Part shown: piece after piece, positions 1 to 7,170 of the stretch | How the letters are laid out: every line of letters begins with the position of its first letter | Numbering within the stretch: position 1 is the stretch's first letter | DNA from: Anaeroplasmataceae bacterium | GTDB lineage: Bacteria; Bacillota_I; Bacilli_A; Acholeplasmatales; JAEDCM01 | Direction: 5' to 3' | Assembly (NCBI GenBank): GCA_016294165.1 | Contig: JAEDCM010000043.1 | Coordinates: 1 to 11,774 of the forward strand | DNA: 11,774 nt | Translations under genes and position numbers: made by a program | The notes under the pieces: generated by a model | Seen by the model: only the letters and a program-made list of their open reading frames with translations | Databases searched by the model: none | What the model was told of the DNA's origin: nothing

Positions 1-33
1 CTGTTTTTTATAAAAAAATATATATGCTTTCAT

Positions 34-78
34 CTCGGAAATTTAATAACCGAGGGTTCCCGCTTTATGTTCCTAAAG
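34..78. other. Two adjacent small hairpins, possible part of a structured RNA
   Basis: CTCGG at 34-38 pairs with CCGAG at 50-54 (5 bp, 11-nt loop), and CTTTA at 63-67 pairs with TAAAG at 74-78 (5 bp, 6-nt loop), with GGGTTCCCGC between them. This is the only GC-bearing stretch in an otherwise AT-only leader. It lies upstream of the promoter at 118-146, so it is not in the ABC transporter transcript from that promoter. It could be the tail of an RNA entering from the left on the plus strand, or a leader read leftwards on the minus strand. I do not recognise a named riboswitch. Confidence 0.3.
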
Positions 79-117
79 ATATCAAATAGAAGTTTATGTA
101 TTTTTCACAACATATAT

Positions 118-146
118 TTGTATGTAGATTAATAATTTGGTATTAT
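118..146 (+). promoter_or_regulatory. Promoter of the ABC exporter operon
   Basis: A -35-like TTGTAT (118-123) is followed after 17 nt by TATTAT (141-146), preceded by TGG (138-140), which makes an extended -10. The expected transcript start is near 153, giving a leader of about 67 nt before the ATG at 220. Confidence 0.55.
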
Positions 147-219
147 AGTTATAACAAGTATAAAAAAGAGAATAAAAGATTTATTTTTTTGGATGTGCAA
201 TTAAGTGGGGGTGAAATCG

Positions 220-942
220 ATGCTTGAGTTTATAAACGTTTGTAAAAAATATGGTGAAAAAATTGCCCTAGATAACGTTTCGTTTAAGGTTAATAATGGA
301 GAAATTGTTGGATTTATTGGGCCGAATGGAAGTGGTAAAACTACATCAATTAAGCTAATAACAAACATTATCAATCTTACAAGTGGAGATATAATTGTTA
401 ATAATAAAAGTGTTTTAAGACAAGCATTTGAAATAAAAAAAGAAATAGGCTATATTTCTGATAGCCCAGATATGTTTTTAAGATTAAAAGGAATTGAATA
501 CCTAAATTTTATTGCTGATACGTATGATGTGGATATGGAGGAAAGAAAAAGAAGGATTGATGAATATGCTAAGTTATTTGAACTTGAGGATTCATTAAAC
601 CAACCAATGATTAACTATTCTCATGGAATGCGACAAAAGCTGATGGTCATGGCAAGTCTAATTCATAATCCGGAGGTTTTATTATTAGATGAGCCATTAA
701 CTGGACTTGATCCTAAATCAGCTTTAAATTTAAAAAATATTATGAAGGAATATAAACAAAATAATAAAACTGTTTTCTTTTCAACACATGTTTTAGAAGT
801 AGCGGAATCATTATGTGATAGGATTATTTTTATCTATAAATCAAGGATTATTTTTGATGGAACAATTGATGATTTAAAGAATAAATATCCTGATAAATCT
901 TTAGAGGAGATTTACGTTTGTTTGATCAATGAAAACTCTTAA
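220..942 (+). CDS. ABC transporter ATP-binding protein (ABC-2 type exporter)
   Basis: This is the cytoplasmic ATPase of a two-component ABC exporter, 240 aa, partnered with the permease that overlaps its 3' end. Visible motifs are Walker A GPNGSGKTT (residues 34-42), a signature motif in the variant form SHGMR (134-138) in place of SGGQ, Walker B with D157 and catalytic E158 (LLLDEP), a D-loop and the switch histidine H190. The Q-loop region reads ISDSP with no Gln. The SHGMR-type signature is known from single-domain ATPases of the EcsA/YtrB/BcrA kind. A GTG at 205 is in frame, but the ATG at 220 is preferred because the GGGGGTGA at 207-214 then serves as ribosome binding site 5 nt upstream. 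The frame ends in TAA inside the next gene. The substrate cannot be told from sequence; candidates for such pairs include peptides, antimicrobials or lipids. Confidence 0.93.
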   Translation: MLEFINVCKKYGEKIALDNVSFKVNNGEIVGFIGPNGSGKTTSIKLITNIINLTSGDIIVNNKSVLRQAFEIKKEIGYISDSPDMFLRLKGIEYLNFIADTYDVDMEERKRRIDEYAKLFELEDSLNQPMINYSHGMRQKLMVMASLIHNPEVLLLDEPLTGLDPKSALNLKNIMKEYKQNNKTVFFSTHVLEVAESLCDRIIFIYKSRIIFDGTIDDLKNKYPDKSLEEIYVCLINENS

Positions 943-2539
943 ACTTTTTAAAGTTTTATTAAAAAATTTTGAAATGATTTCCGTTGAAAAGAAGCAGTCG
1001 AAGTTTTTTTTCATGATTATTGGAATAATAACTATGCTAATAATTTTTATTCCTGCAACTTATTATATTTTTTATTTAACGAAAATGTTGACTAGTGCCC
1101 TAGATAGTATTGGATTTTCTAGTAGTGGACTTAATTTTATTTTATATGTAATATCCATGTTTACTATTGTTTTTTCATTTAATGTTGTATTAAATACGAT
1201 GTATAATTCCAAGGATATTGAATACTTAAGAAGCCTTCCATTTAAACAGGAACAGATTTCACTTGCAAAATTATTGTATTTAACATTTACGGAAAGCATG
1301 ATTCAGTTTATGTTTATAATAGGCGCTTTTATAGGTTTTTTCTATATAATTGGATTTGATGTTTTTAGAGTTATAATTATGATAATTGGTCTTTTAACCA
1401 TTCCAATTATTCCGGTTTGCTATTGTGCAATTATTTGCTTAATAGCTAGGGCTTTATCATCAACAATAAAGATTAATAAAATTCTAATTAAGGTAATAAA
1501 GTATATATTTATTATTGGAGTGATTTTTTGTTTCATATATTTCATCAATGATAATAATATTGAAGAAGTATTAAGCATGGAGAATAGTTCTTTTAAAATG
1601 CTTATGAATATTATCTTTCCACAGATTGAACTATTAACCTCATCAATTGAATATCCAATTAAGATGTTATGGTATATACTCATTAATCTAGCAGTGATTA
1701 TCGTTTTTTATTATTTGTCAAAAGGGTTATATTTTAAAGGATTTAATGAAACATTTAAAAAGAAAAAAATAAGCAAATATACAATTAAAAAAACAAAATT
1801 ATCTAAAAGCTATATTAAAAAGGAGTTTCTATTATTATTTAAAACACCTGCTTATCTATTTAATTGTATTTTATCAAACATGCTTTTGCCAGGCATTTTA
1901 TTATTAATTATTTTTTTGTTTAATGCTATAGGGTATCTAGATTTATTCATCAATAAGCTTCAAGATGATTCTTTAAGAGAAAATGCTATCCTTCTAGGCT
2001 TTATGATTGGTGGATCAATGATTTTAACATCAACAAATTCCATTGCCTCAAGTGCTATTTCAAGAGAGGGAGAAGCCTTCAAAATGATTAAGGTACTCCC
2101 AATTAACTATAAAAAGCAATTACATCTAAAAGCATTAGTAAGTATTATTATTACCTACATAATATTACCAATATTTATCTTAGCATTTGGAATATACGCA
2201 AGGCTTGGATTTAGGATAATTTATTATTTGGTAATTTCATTATTAATGGTGATATTTGCATCATATTTTGGTTTATATATTGATACGATTAACCCAAAAC
2301 TTGTGTGGGATAGTGAAATGAATGCATTACGTGGAAACCATAGTGTGTTCATTGCAATGGGAATGACAATTGTAATCGCAGGTATCATTCTATTTTTTAA
2401 TTATTTATTATATTTGGCTCAAATAAAGGTTATCTTATTAATGATTATTGATTTATTAATTATTGTTTTAAACACTATTTTCATGCTCTTTTATTTCAAT
2501 AAAAAGGCATCAAAGAATGTCATTAGAATTGAAATATAG
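929..2539 (+). CDS. ABC-2 type transporter permease subunit
   Basis: A very hydrophobic 536-aa membrane protein with roughly a dozen predicted helices, the first at about residues 26-49. Size and layout fit the large Bacillota ABC-2 permeases (the family Pfam calls ABC_tran_2), which pair with one small ATPase. It appears to be built from two related halves. A cytoplasmic motif SKDIEYLRSLPF at 94-105 recurs as SREGEAFKMIKVLPI at 378-392, each between helices and followed by a conserved Lys. The start at 929 is fixed because a TGA stop lies two codons upstream in frame. The nearest purine-rich site, GAGGAGA at 904-910, is about 18 nt away, so translation is probably coupled to the ATPase gene, with which it overlaps by 14 nt. 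The two proteins should form one exporter of unknown substrate. Confidence 0.88.
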   Translation: MKTLKLFKVLLKNFEMISVEKKQSKFFFMIIGIITMLIIFIPATYYIFYLTKMLTSALDSIGFSSSGLNFILYVISMFTIVFSFNVVLNTMYNSKDIEYLRSLPFKQEQISLAKLLYLTFTESMIQFMFIIGAFIGFFYIIGFDVFRVIIMIIGLLTIPIIPVCYCAIICLIARALSSTIKINKILIKVIKYIFIIGVIFCFIYFINDNNIEEVLSMENSSFKMLMNIIFPQIELLTSSIEYPIKMLWYILINLAVIIVFYYLSKGLYFKGFNETFKKKKISKYTIKKTKLSKSYIKKEFLLLFKTPAYLFNCILSNMLLPGILLLIIFLFNAIGYLDLFINKLQDDSLRENAILLGFMIGGSMILTSTNSIASSAISREGEAFKMIKVLPINYKKQLHLKALVSIIITYIILPIFILAFGIYARLGFRIIYYLVISLLMVIFASYFGLYIDTINPKLVWDSEMNALRGNHSVFIAMGMTIVIAGIILFFNYLLYLAQIKVILLMIIDLLIIVLNTIFMLFYFNKKASKNVIRIEI

Positions 2540-2540
2540 T

Positions 2541-2567
2541 CTTTTCATATTATGAAAAGGCTTTTTT
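2541..2567 (+). terminator. Rho-independent terminator of the ABC exporter operon
   Basis: CTTTTCAT (2541-2548) pairs perfectly with ATGAAAAG (2552-2559) around a 3-nt loop and is followed by six T (2562-2567). It starts 2 nt after the permease stop codon. Confidence 0.8.
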
Positions 2568-2579
2568 CATAATTAAGTG

Positions 2580-2608
2580 TTTATTTTTTACTTTAATTAT
2601 GGTAAAAT
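2580..2608 (+). promoter_or_regulatory. Probable promoter of the aspartokinase gene
   Basis: TAAAAT at 2603-2608 preceded by TGG (2600-2602) forms an extended -10, with a weak -35-like TTTATT (2580-2585) at 17 nt. The leader would be only about 25 nt, leaving no room for a lysine riboswitch or T-box. Confidence 0.4.
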
Positions 2609-2639
2609 TTGAATAATGTGAATTATAGAGGTGTTAATA

Positions 2640-3947
2640 ATGTTTGTAGTAGCAAAATTTGGTGGTTCTTCACTAGCAAGTGCGGAACAATTTAAAAAAG
2701 TAAAAGGTATTGTAAGCTCCAGTGATGTTAGAAACATTGTAGTTGTTTCAGCAGCTGGAAAAAGAAATAAAGCAGATAGTAAATTAACTGATTTATTATT
2801 CTTATTGCATGCACATTTAAGATATTCTGTTCCTTATGAAAATGTATGGAATTTAATTGAAACAAGATTCTTGGATATCAAAAAAGAATTGGATTTAAAG
2901 ATTGATATTAAACAAGAATTAGAGGAATTAAAATCAACTTTATCAAAGGATACAAATGAGGATTTCCTAGTTAGCCGTGGAGAATACTTTACAGCTAGAT
3001 TAATGAGTGAATATTTAGGATATCAATTTGTGGATGCAAAGGATTTAATTCTTTTCAATTATGATGGAACTTTAAATCAAGAAAAAACAAAAGAAGCAGT
3101 TAATATAGCATTTAAAAAATATGGAAAAATGATTGTTCCAGGATTCTATGGAGCATATCCTGATGGACAAATTCATCTTTTAAGCCGTGGAGGAAGCGAT
3201 GTAACAGGTTCAATTCTTGCTCAAGCTTCTGGGGCTACAAAATACGAAAACTGGACAGATGTTAGTGGAGTTTTAATGGCTGACCCACGCATTATTGAGA
3301 ATCCAAAAGGTATAACACAAATCACATATAGTGAATTAAGAGAATTATCATATATGGGTGCTAGTGTGCTACATCAAGAAACTGTATTCCCAGTTCAACA
3401 AGCAAATATACCAATCTATATTAAGAATACTAACAAACCAGAGGATGAAGGAACAATTATTCAAGAAAACTGTGATGATGATTCACAAATCATTACTGGT
3501 ATCGCTGGGAAAAAGAATTTCACATCATTTACAATTTATCGCGATCAAATGTCAAATGAGGTTGGGGTTATCTCAGCTGCTTTAGCAGTATTTGATAAAT
3601 ATAAAATTTCCATTGAACATATTCCAACAGGAATTGATAACTTCAGCGTTGTTGTAGAAAGCAAGGATGTTGAAAAGATTTTATATGATGTTGTGGCTGA
3701 TTTAAGGAATAATATTTCAGGTTCAACAGTTACAGTTGAGGATGGTATTGCTTTAGTTGCCGTAGTTGGACGTAATATGGCTAGCAAGCCAGGAATCTCA
3801 GGTAAGATTTTTGGAGTAATCGGAAATGCAGGAATTAATATTAAGATGATTGCTCAAGGTTCACAAGAGTTAAATATCATCGTTGGAGTTTTAAACGAAG
3901 ATTTCGAAAAAACAATCAAGTCAATTTATGATGCTTTTGTAAAATAG
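2640..3947 (+). CDS. lysC: Aspartate kinase (class III, monofunctional)
   Basis: It phosphorylates aspartate with ATP to give 4-aspartyl phosphate, the first step toward lysine, threonine, methionine and diaminopimelate. The protein is 435 aa. The N-terminal amino-acid-kinase domain (about 1-290) has KFGGSS at residues 6-11, SRGGSD at 182-187 and the TDVSG...DPR segment. The C-terminus carries two ACT domains (about 300-435, including SKPGISGKIF and GINIKMIAQGS), the usual site of feedback control. The KFGGSSLAS opening and VVSAAGKR segment resemble the YclM/aspartokinase III type. GTG at 2631 is in frame, but ATG at 2640 is preferred because AGAGGTG (2627-2633) is then a ribosome binding site 6 nt upstream. 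No other lysine or threonine pathway gene is in the window. It is probably co-transcribed with the gene 18 nt downstream. Confidence 0.95.
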   Translation: MFVVAKFGGSSLASAEQFKKVKGIVSSSDVRNIVVVSAAGKRNKADSKLTDLLFLLHAHLRYSVPYENVWNLIETRFLDIKKELDLKIDIKQELEELKSTLSKDTNEDFLVSRGEYFTARLMSEYLGYQFVDAKDLILFNYDGTLNQEKTKEAVNIAFKKYGKMIVPGFYGAYPDGQIHLLSRGGSDVTGSILAQASGATKYENWTDVSGVLMADPRIIENPKGITQITYSELRELSYMGASVLHQETVFPVQQANIPIYIKNTNKPEDEGTIIQENCDDDSQIITGIAGKKNFTSFTIYRDQMSNEVGVISAALAVFDKYKISIEHIPTGIDNFSVVVESKDVEKILYDVVADLRNNISGSTVTVEDGIALVAVVGRNMASKPGISGKIFGVIGNAGINIKMIAQGSQELNIIVGVLNEDFEKTIKSIYDAFVK

Positions 3948-3965
3948 TAAACAAGGAGCTTTATT

Positions 3966-4733
3966 ATGAAAAATATGCAAAGGTGGTTAAATAGTAAAGG
4001 ACGTGATCTTGAGGTCGCAATGTTCAATACTATTGGACTAAACGATGAAAAAATAAACGTATTATATGCTGTTAGCTTATTCATTACTGATGAATTAGGG
4101 TTTGCTGGTGTATATAACAATGATGCACTTCCAAATATCGAAGAGACCTACTATGGACTAAGAGCTTTAGCCATCTGTGGATTTAGAGAAGAAAGTGATT
4201 CATTTTATAATGAAGTTGTAAGAGGATGCTTTACATATTTATTTAAGCAAAAAGATTTAAAGGAAAGTGATTATTATCCAGCTTTACTAGCAATGGGATC
4301 AGTAATGCTTAAAAAACAAAACCAAAATAGAAAAAGATGCGTAACAACTCTTCCAAGAATATTACACGAATATTTAAGTGAAGAAAAGCCCTCTATTAAG
4401 AAACTTCAAGGACTAGCTTTAGCTTCTAGTTTAGTTGATTTAGATCAAAATATTTTAGATAAATTAGAAAATGATATTTATAATTCTATTGAGCATGATA
4501 TTAATAAATGGGATGATAAGGCTATTTTACCACTAGATATCATTAAAGAACCTAAATTAGTTTCTGCTCGTATGAAAGATTTAGTTGAAGAAAATTTAAA
4601 TTATATTTTATCTAAAAGATTACAATCAGGTGTCTGGTTCTGTGAAAATAGCAGCGATGTTAATATGATTAAATTATCAGGTGTTTTAACAGTTGATTAT
4701 TTATATATTTTAAAAAATTTCAATAGAATTTAA
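3966..4733 (+). CDS. Uncharacterised protein with prenyltransferase-like alpha/alpha repeats
   Basis: I do not recognise this 255-aa protein as a named family. It has no signal peptide or membrane segment and is predicted mostly helical. One segment, GFAGV (45-49) then ETYYGLRALAICGF (60-73), reads like the G-G-F-x-G...T-Y-Y-A-L-x-A-L repeats of prenyltransferase and terpene-cyclase alpha/alpha barrels. GVWF (222-225) followed by a helix near the C-terminus looks like a second, weaker copy. With only about five or six helix pairs it is smaller than true prenyltransferases, and I see no DDxTA or DxDD catalytic motif. The start at 3966 has AAGGAG (3953-3958) 7 nt upstream. It lies 18 nt after the aspartokinase gene with no terminator between them, so the two are probably one operon. 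Function is unknown; a binding or regulatory role is one possibility. Confidence 0.75.
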   Translation: MKNMQRWLNSKGRDLEVAMFNTIGLNDEKINVLYAVSLFITDELGFAGVYNNDALPNIEETYYGLRALAICGFREESDSFYNEVVRGCFTYLFKQKDLKESDYYPALLAMGSVMLKKQNQNRKRCVTTLPRILHEYLSEEKPSIKKLQGLALASSLVDLDQNILDKLENDIYNSIEHDINKWDDKAILPLDIIKEPKLVSARMKDLVEENLNYILSKRLQSGVWFCENSSDVNMIKLSGVLTVDYLYILKNFNRI

Positions 4734-4740
4734 AATTTTT

Positions 4741-4780
4741 AAAACAAAATAATATTTTTATTGTTTTGTTTTTCTTTTTT
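4741..4780 (+). terminator. Rho-independent terminator after the aspartokinase operon
   Basis: A 14-bp stem, positions 4741-4754 against 4759-4772, with one G-U wobble (T4750 with G4763) and a TTTT loop, followed by TCTTTTTT. It is nearly all A-U with one G-C pair, but long. It lies 7 nt past the stop codon. Confidence 0.7.
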
Positions 4781-4817
4781 GTAATATCCTTATAGTATAG
4801 AAAAATGTAAAATTTTA

Positions 4818-4826
4818 TGGTATATA
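4818..4826 (+). promoter_or_regulatory. Candidate extended -10 of the membrane-HAD fusion gene
   Basis: TGG (4818-4820) followed by TATATA (4821-4826) matches the extended -10 seen at other genes here. No clear -35 is visible. A second possible -10, TATAGT, is at 4791-4796. A start near 4833 would leave the AGAAGG ribosome binding site (4846-4851) in the leader. Confidence 0.35.
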
Positions 4827-4858
4827 TAAAATATAGAGATTCGAAAGAAGGAATAAAT

Positions 4859-6235
4859 ATGCCGAAGATAGGTCTAAGAAATATTAAAACGGCAATCGCA
4901 GTAACAATATGTTTAATGCTAAATGTAATTTTAATAGCCATATTTGGAAGTGATTTTGCTCGAGATTGGTATACTCCTTTCTTTGCTGGTATTGCTGCTG
5001 TATATTCAATGCAGGCTGACAAAGCATCAAGCTTTAGACAAGCAAGAATAAGGAGTGTTGGTTCAATTATTGGTGGATATTTTGGGATGATTATCCTACT
5101 GCTTTATGAATGGCTTTTATTACCATGGGCAAGTGATTTAGGTGGAGATGCTCTAAGTAAAATGGTCTTATATTTATTTGTTGGTATAGGGATTGTTTTA
5201 GTAATATATATTACTGTCGTTTTAAAACAAACTAGTGCGACATTTATTACCTGCTTAACATTTTTAAGCGTAACTGTCAGTATCAGAAATGGTGGGCTTC
5301 CAGCTCCAATATTCGCGACAAATCGCATTATGTCAACATTAATTGGTGTTTTTGTTTCTCTATTAGTTAATGTATTTAGAATGCCACATTATAAGAATAA
5401 AGATTTATTATTCGTTTGTGGACTAGATAAAACTTTATTAAATGATAAAAATGAAATTACAGGATTTACGAAGTATCGTCTTAATTATTTATTAAGCCAA
5501 GGAGCTAATATAACTATTGCCACAACAAGATCAGCTGCCTCACTTAATGGAATTTTGGCGGGGATTAATTTCAATTTACCACTTATCATTATGAGTGGTG
5601 CTGCATTATATGATATAAAAAATCATAAATATTTAAGTGTTATAAATATCAACAGCGATACATGTGATAGACTTGAGGAAATTTTCGAAAAAGAAGATAT
5701 GAATTACTTTGCACATACAATAATTGATGATGTATTACATATATATTATCAAAAACTTGATAATGAAGGGGAAAAGAAATTCTATCATGATCGAAAGAAT
5801 GAGAATTTTAAAAATTACGTTCGAGGACGTGTTCCTGATGGAGAAGCTATTGCCTTTTATATTTTAATAGGAGAAACTGAAAAAATTCTTAAAATCAAGA
5901 ATACTATCAATGAAAGTGGTATTGATGATGTAACCTTAGCATGCTATGAGCATCCAAAGTTTAAAGGTTATAACTTTTTAAAGATTAGATCTTCATCAGC
6001 TAAAAAGTTTAATACTCTACATAATTCAAATGCCTTTGATGATAAATTTATTGTTGCAATTGGATCTAGTAAATTTGACTGTGCAATCATGGAACAATCT
6101 GATTACTCTGTTACAACTGGAAGAGCTGATGACGAGGCTAAAGAAATTGCTAATTATAGCATTAAATCAAAATCATGTGATAGTGTTGTAAAATATATTC
6201 AAAAAATGTTTCACAAACGAAATATTAGTAAGTAA
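4859..6235 (+). CDS. Aromatic-acid-exporter-like membrane domain fused to a degenerate HAD domain
   Basis: This 458-aa protein has two parts. Residues 1-180 hold about six transmembrane helices (first at about 8-29) and resemble the aromatic acid exporter N-terminal (ArAE_1/FUSC-like) family, including IKTAIAV, WYTPFFAGIAAVYSMQ and the RxRSVGSIIGGYFG turn. Residues 184-458 resemble a Cof-type HAD phosphatase. In motif I (canonical DxDGT) the sequence is GLDKT at 188-192, so Gly replaces the nucleophilic Asp. Motif II is kept as ATTRS (T222), and a motif III Lys is available (K382 or K383). Motif IV (GDxxND) is GSSKFD at 402-407, losing its first Asp. The HAD part is therefore probably not a phosphatase and may sense a ligand or regulate the membrane part. 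ATG 4859 is chosen over an in-frame ATG at 4817 because AGAAGG (4846-4851) lies 7 nt upstream and 4817 overlaps the likely -10. The transported substrate is unknown. Confidence 0.8.
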   Translation: MPKIGLRNIKTAIAVTICLMLNVILIAIFGSDFARDWYTPFFAGIAAVYSMQADKASSFRQARIRSVGSIIGGYFGMIILLLYEWLLLPWASDLGGDALSKMVLYLFVGIGIVLVIYITVVLKQTSATFITCLTFLSVTVSIRNGGLPAPIFATNRIMSTLIGVFVSLLVNVFRMPHYKNKDLLFVCGLDKTLLNDKNEITGFTKYRLNYLLSQGANITIATTRSAASLNGILAGINFNLPLIIMSGAALYDIKNHKYLSVININSDTCDRLEEIFEKEDMNYFAHTIIDDVLHIYYQKLDNEGEKKFYHDRKNENFKNYVRGRVPDGEAIAFYILIGETEKILKIKNTINESGIDDVTLACYEHPKFKGYNFLKIRSSSAKKFNTLHNSNAFDDKFIVAIGSSKFDCAIMEQSDYSVTTGRADDEAKEIANYSIKSKSCDSVVKYIQKMFHKRNISK

Positions 6236-6238
6236 TTA

Positions 6239-6247
6239 TGTTATAAT
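6239..6247 (+). promoter_or_regulatory. Extended -10 promoter of the DegV gene
   Basis: TG (6239-6240), one base, then TATAAT (6242-6247) is a perfect extended -10, placed 3 nt after the preceding stop codon. No good -35 is seen at the right distance. No terminator separates the two genes, so read-through from the fusion gene is also likely. Confidence 0.5.
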
Positions 6248-6291
6248 AGAAATATAAGAGATTAATACATTTTAAAGAAAGGAGCAAATAT

Positions 6292-7125
6292 ATGAAATTT
6301 CAAATTGTAGTAGATAGTTCATGTGATTTAAAGAATGATTATATTATTGATGATGAAATCGGTTTTAAGGTTATTCCTTTAACAATTAATGTAAACGGGA
6401 AAGAATTCTATGATGATGATAATGTAGATGCTCAAGAAGTATTACGAGCAATGCATGAATATTCAGGTAAATCAACAACATCATGTCCACCTCCTGGGGC
6501 TTTTTTAGAAGCTTTTGAGCGTGCAGAAAATACTATCTGTATTAATATTACTTCAAAATTAAGTGGTTCATATAATTCGGCATTACAAGCTAAGAAAATT
6601 GCTGCTGAATCAGGACATAATGTTCATGTTATTGATAGTAAATTAGTTTGTGGTGCTATGATTTTAATTGTTGATAAAGCTTATGAATTAATGAAACAGG
6701 ACCTAAGTTTTGAAGAAATCACAAAGCAATTAGATGAATATACTAAGGAATTACATCTTTTATTTGTCTTACAAAAGTTCGATAACTTTGTAAAATCAGG
6801 AAGAATGAATAAACTTTCAGGAGTACTAGCAAGTATATTATTTATCAAACCATTATGTGTTGCTGATGATGGAGAGATTAAAATTTTAGAAAAAATTAGA
6901 ACTGCCAAAAGTGCATTTAAACGATTAGTTGATGTTATTGCCGATAAGATAAATGATTTTTCAAATCGTAAATGCATTATATCTCATTGTCAAGATGAAG
7001 AACTGGCCTTAGATATTAAAGATAAAATTAAAGAAAAATACAATTTTAAGGATGTTATCATCGTTAAGATGAAAGCCTTGTGCTCGTATTATGCATTAGA
7101 AAAAGGAATTATTGTTTGTTTTTAA
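6292..7125 (+). CDS. DegV family protein (fatty-acid-binding, FakB-like)
   Basis: DegV/FakB proteins bind a fatty acid and, with the kinase FakA, present it for phosphorylation and entry into phospholipid synthesis. Many paralogues have no assigned ligand. This one is 277 aa, the usual length. Family landmarks are DSSCDL near the N-terminus, TSCPPPGAF, the INITSKLSGSYNSA segment of the lipid-binding site, KSGRMNKLSG...FIKPLC, and a C-terminus ending in LCSYYALEKGIIVCF. That ending is a common variant of the G-P-G-A tail. The start at 6292 has AAAGGAG (6278-6284) 7 nt upstream. No fakA-like gene is in the window, so a role in fatty acid uptake is inferred from the family only. The stop codon is embedded in a strong hairpin. 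Confidence 0.92.
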   Translation: MKFQIVVDSSCDLKNDYIIDDEIGFKVIPLTINVNGKEFYDDDNVDAQEVLRAMHEYSGKSTTSCPPPGAFLEAFERAENTICINITSKLSGSYNSALQAKKIAAESGHNVHVIDSKLVCGAMILIVDKAYELMKQDLSFEEITKQLDEYTKELHLLFVLQKFDNFVKSGRMNKLSGVLASILFIKPLCVADDGEIKILEKIRTAKSAFKRLVDVIADKINDFSNRKCIISHCQDEELALDIKDKIKEKYNFKDVIIVKMKALCSYYALEKGIIVCF

Positions 7126-7151
7126 AAACTTCTATTTTTAGAAGTTTTTTT
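7124..7151 (+). terminator. Terminator after degV, possibly an attenuator for the ABC-F gene
   Basis: AAAAACTTCTA (7124-7134) pairs perfectly with TAGAAGTTTTT (7139-7149) around TTTT, ending in a T-run to 7151. It overlaps the DegV stop codon. Only 19 nt separate it from the ABC-F start and there is no promoter in that gap. Confidence 0.75.
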
Positions 7152-7170
7152 ACGGAAATGGAGGAAGTTT

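Noticed and set aside
4..17. Perfect palindrome TTTTTTATAAAAAA near the left edge
   Set aside because: It is pure A/T with no loop and is expected by chance in DNA of this composition.
68..133. Short frame from ATG at 68 (about 21 codons)
   Set aside because: No ribosome binding site, no promoter upstream in view, and it runs through the -35 of the ABC operon promoter.
205..219. GTG start at 205 for the ABC ATPase
   Set aside because: It would overlap the GGGGGTGA ribosome binding site that serves the ATG at 220, and the family normally begins at the M-L-E-F segment.
2631..2639. GTG start at 2631 for aspartokinase
   Set aside because: The GTG is part of the AGAGGTG ribosome binding site for the ATG at 2640.
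2569..2640. Lysine riboswitch or T-box upstream of aspartokinase
   Set aside because: The leader between the predicted start and the ATG is only about 25 nt and shows no conserved motifs.
3358..3787. Out-of-frame open frames within the aspartokinase gene on both strands
   Set aside because: They are shadows of a well-conserved coding frame, with no ribosome binding sites or family resemblance.
4817..4858. ATG at 4817 as start of the fusion protein
   Set aside because: It has no ribosome binding site and lies inside the probable -10 element. The ATG at 4859 has AGAAGG at the right distance.
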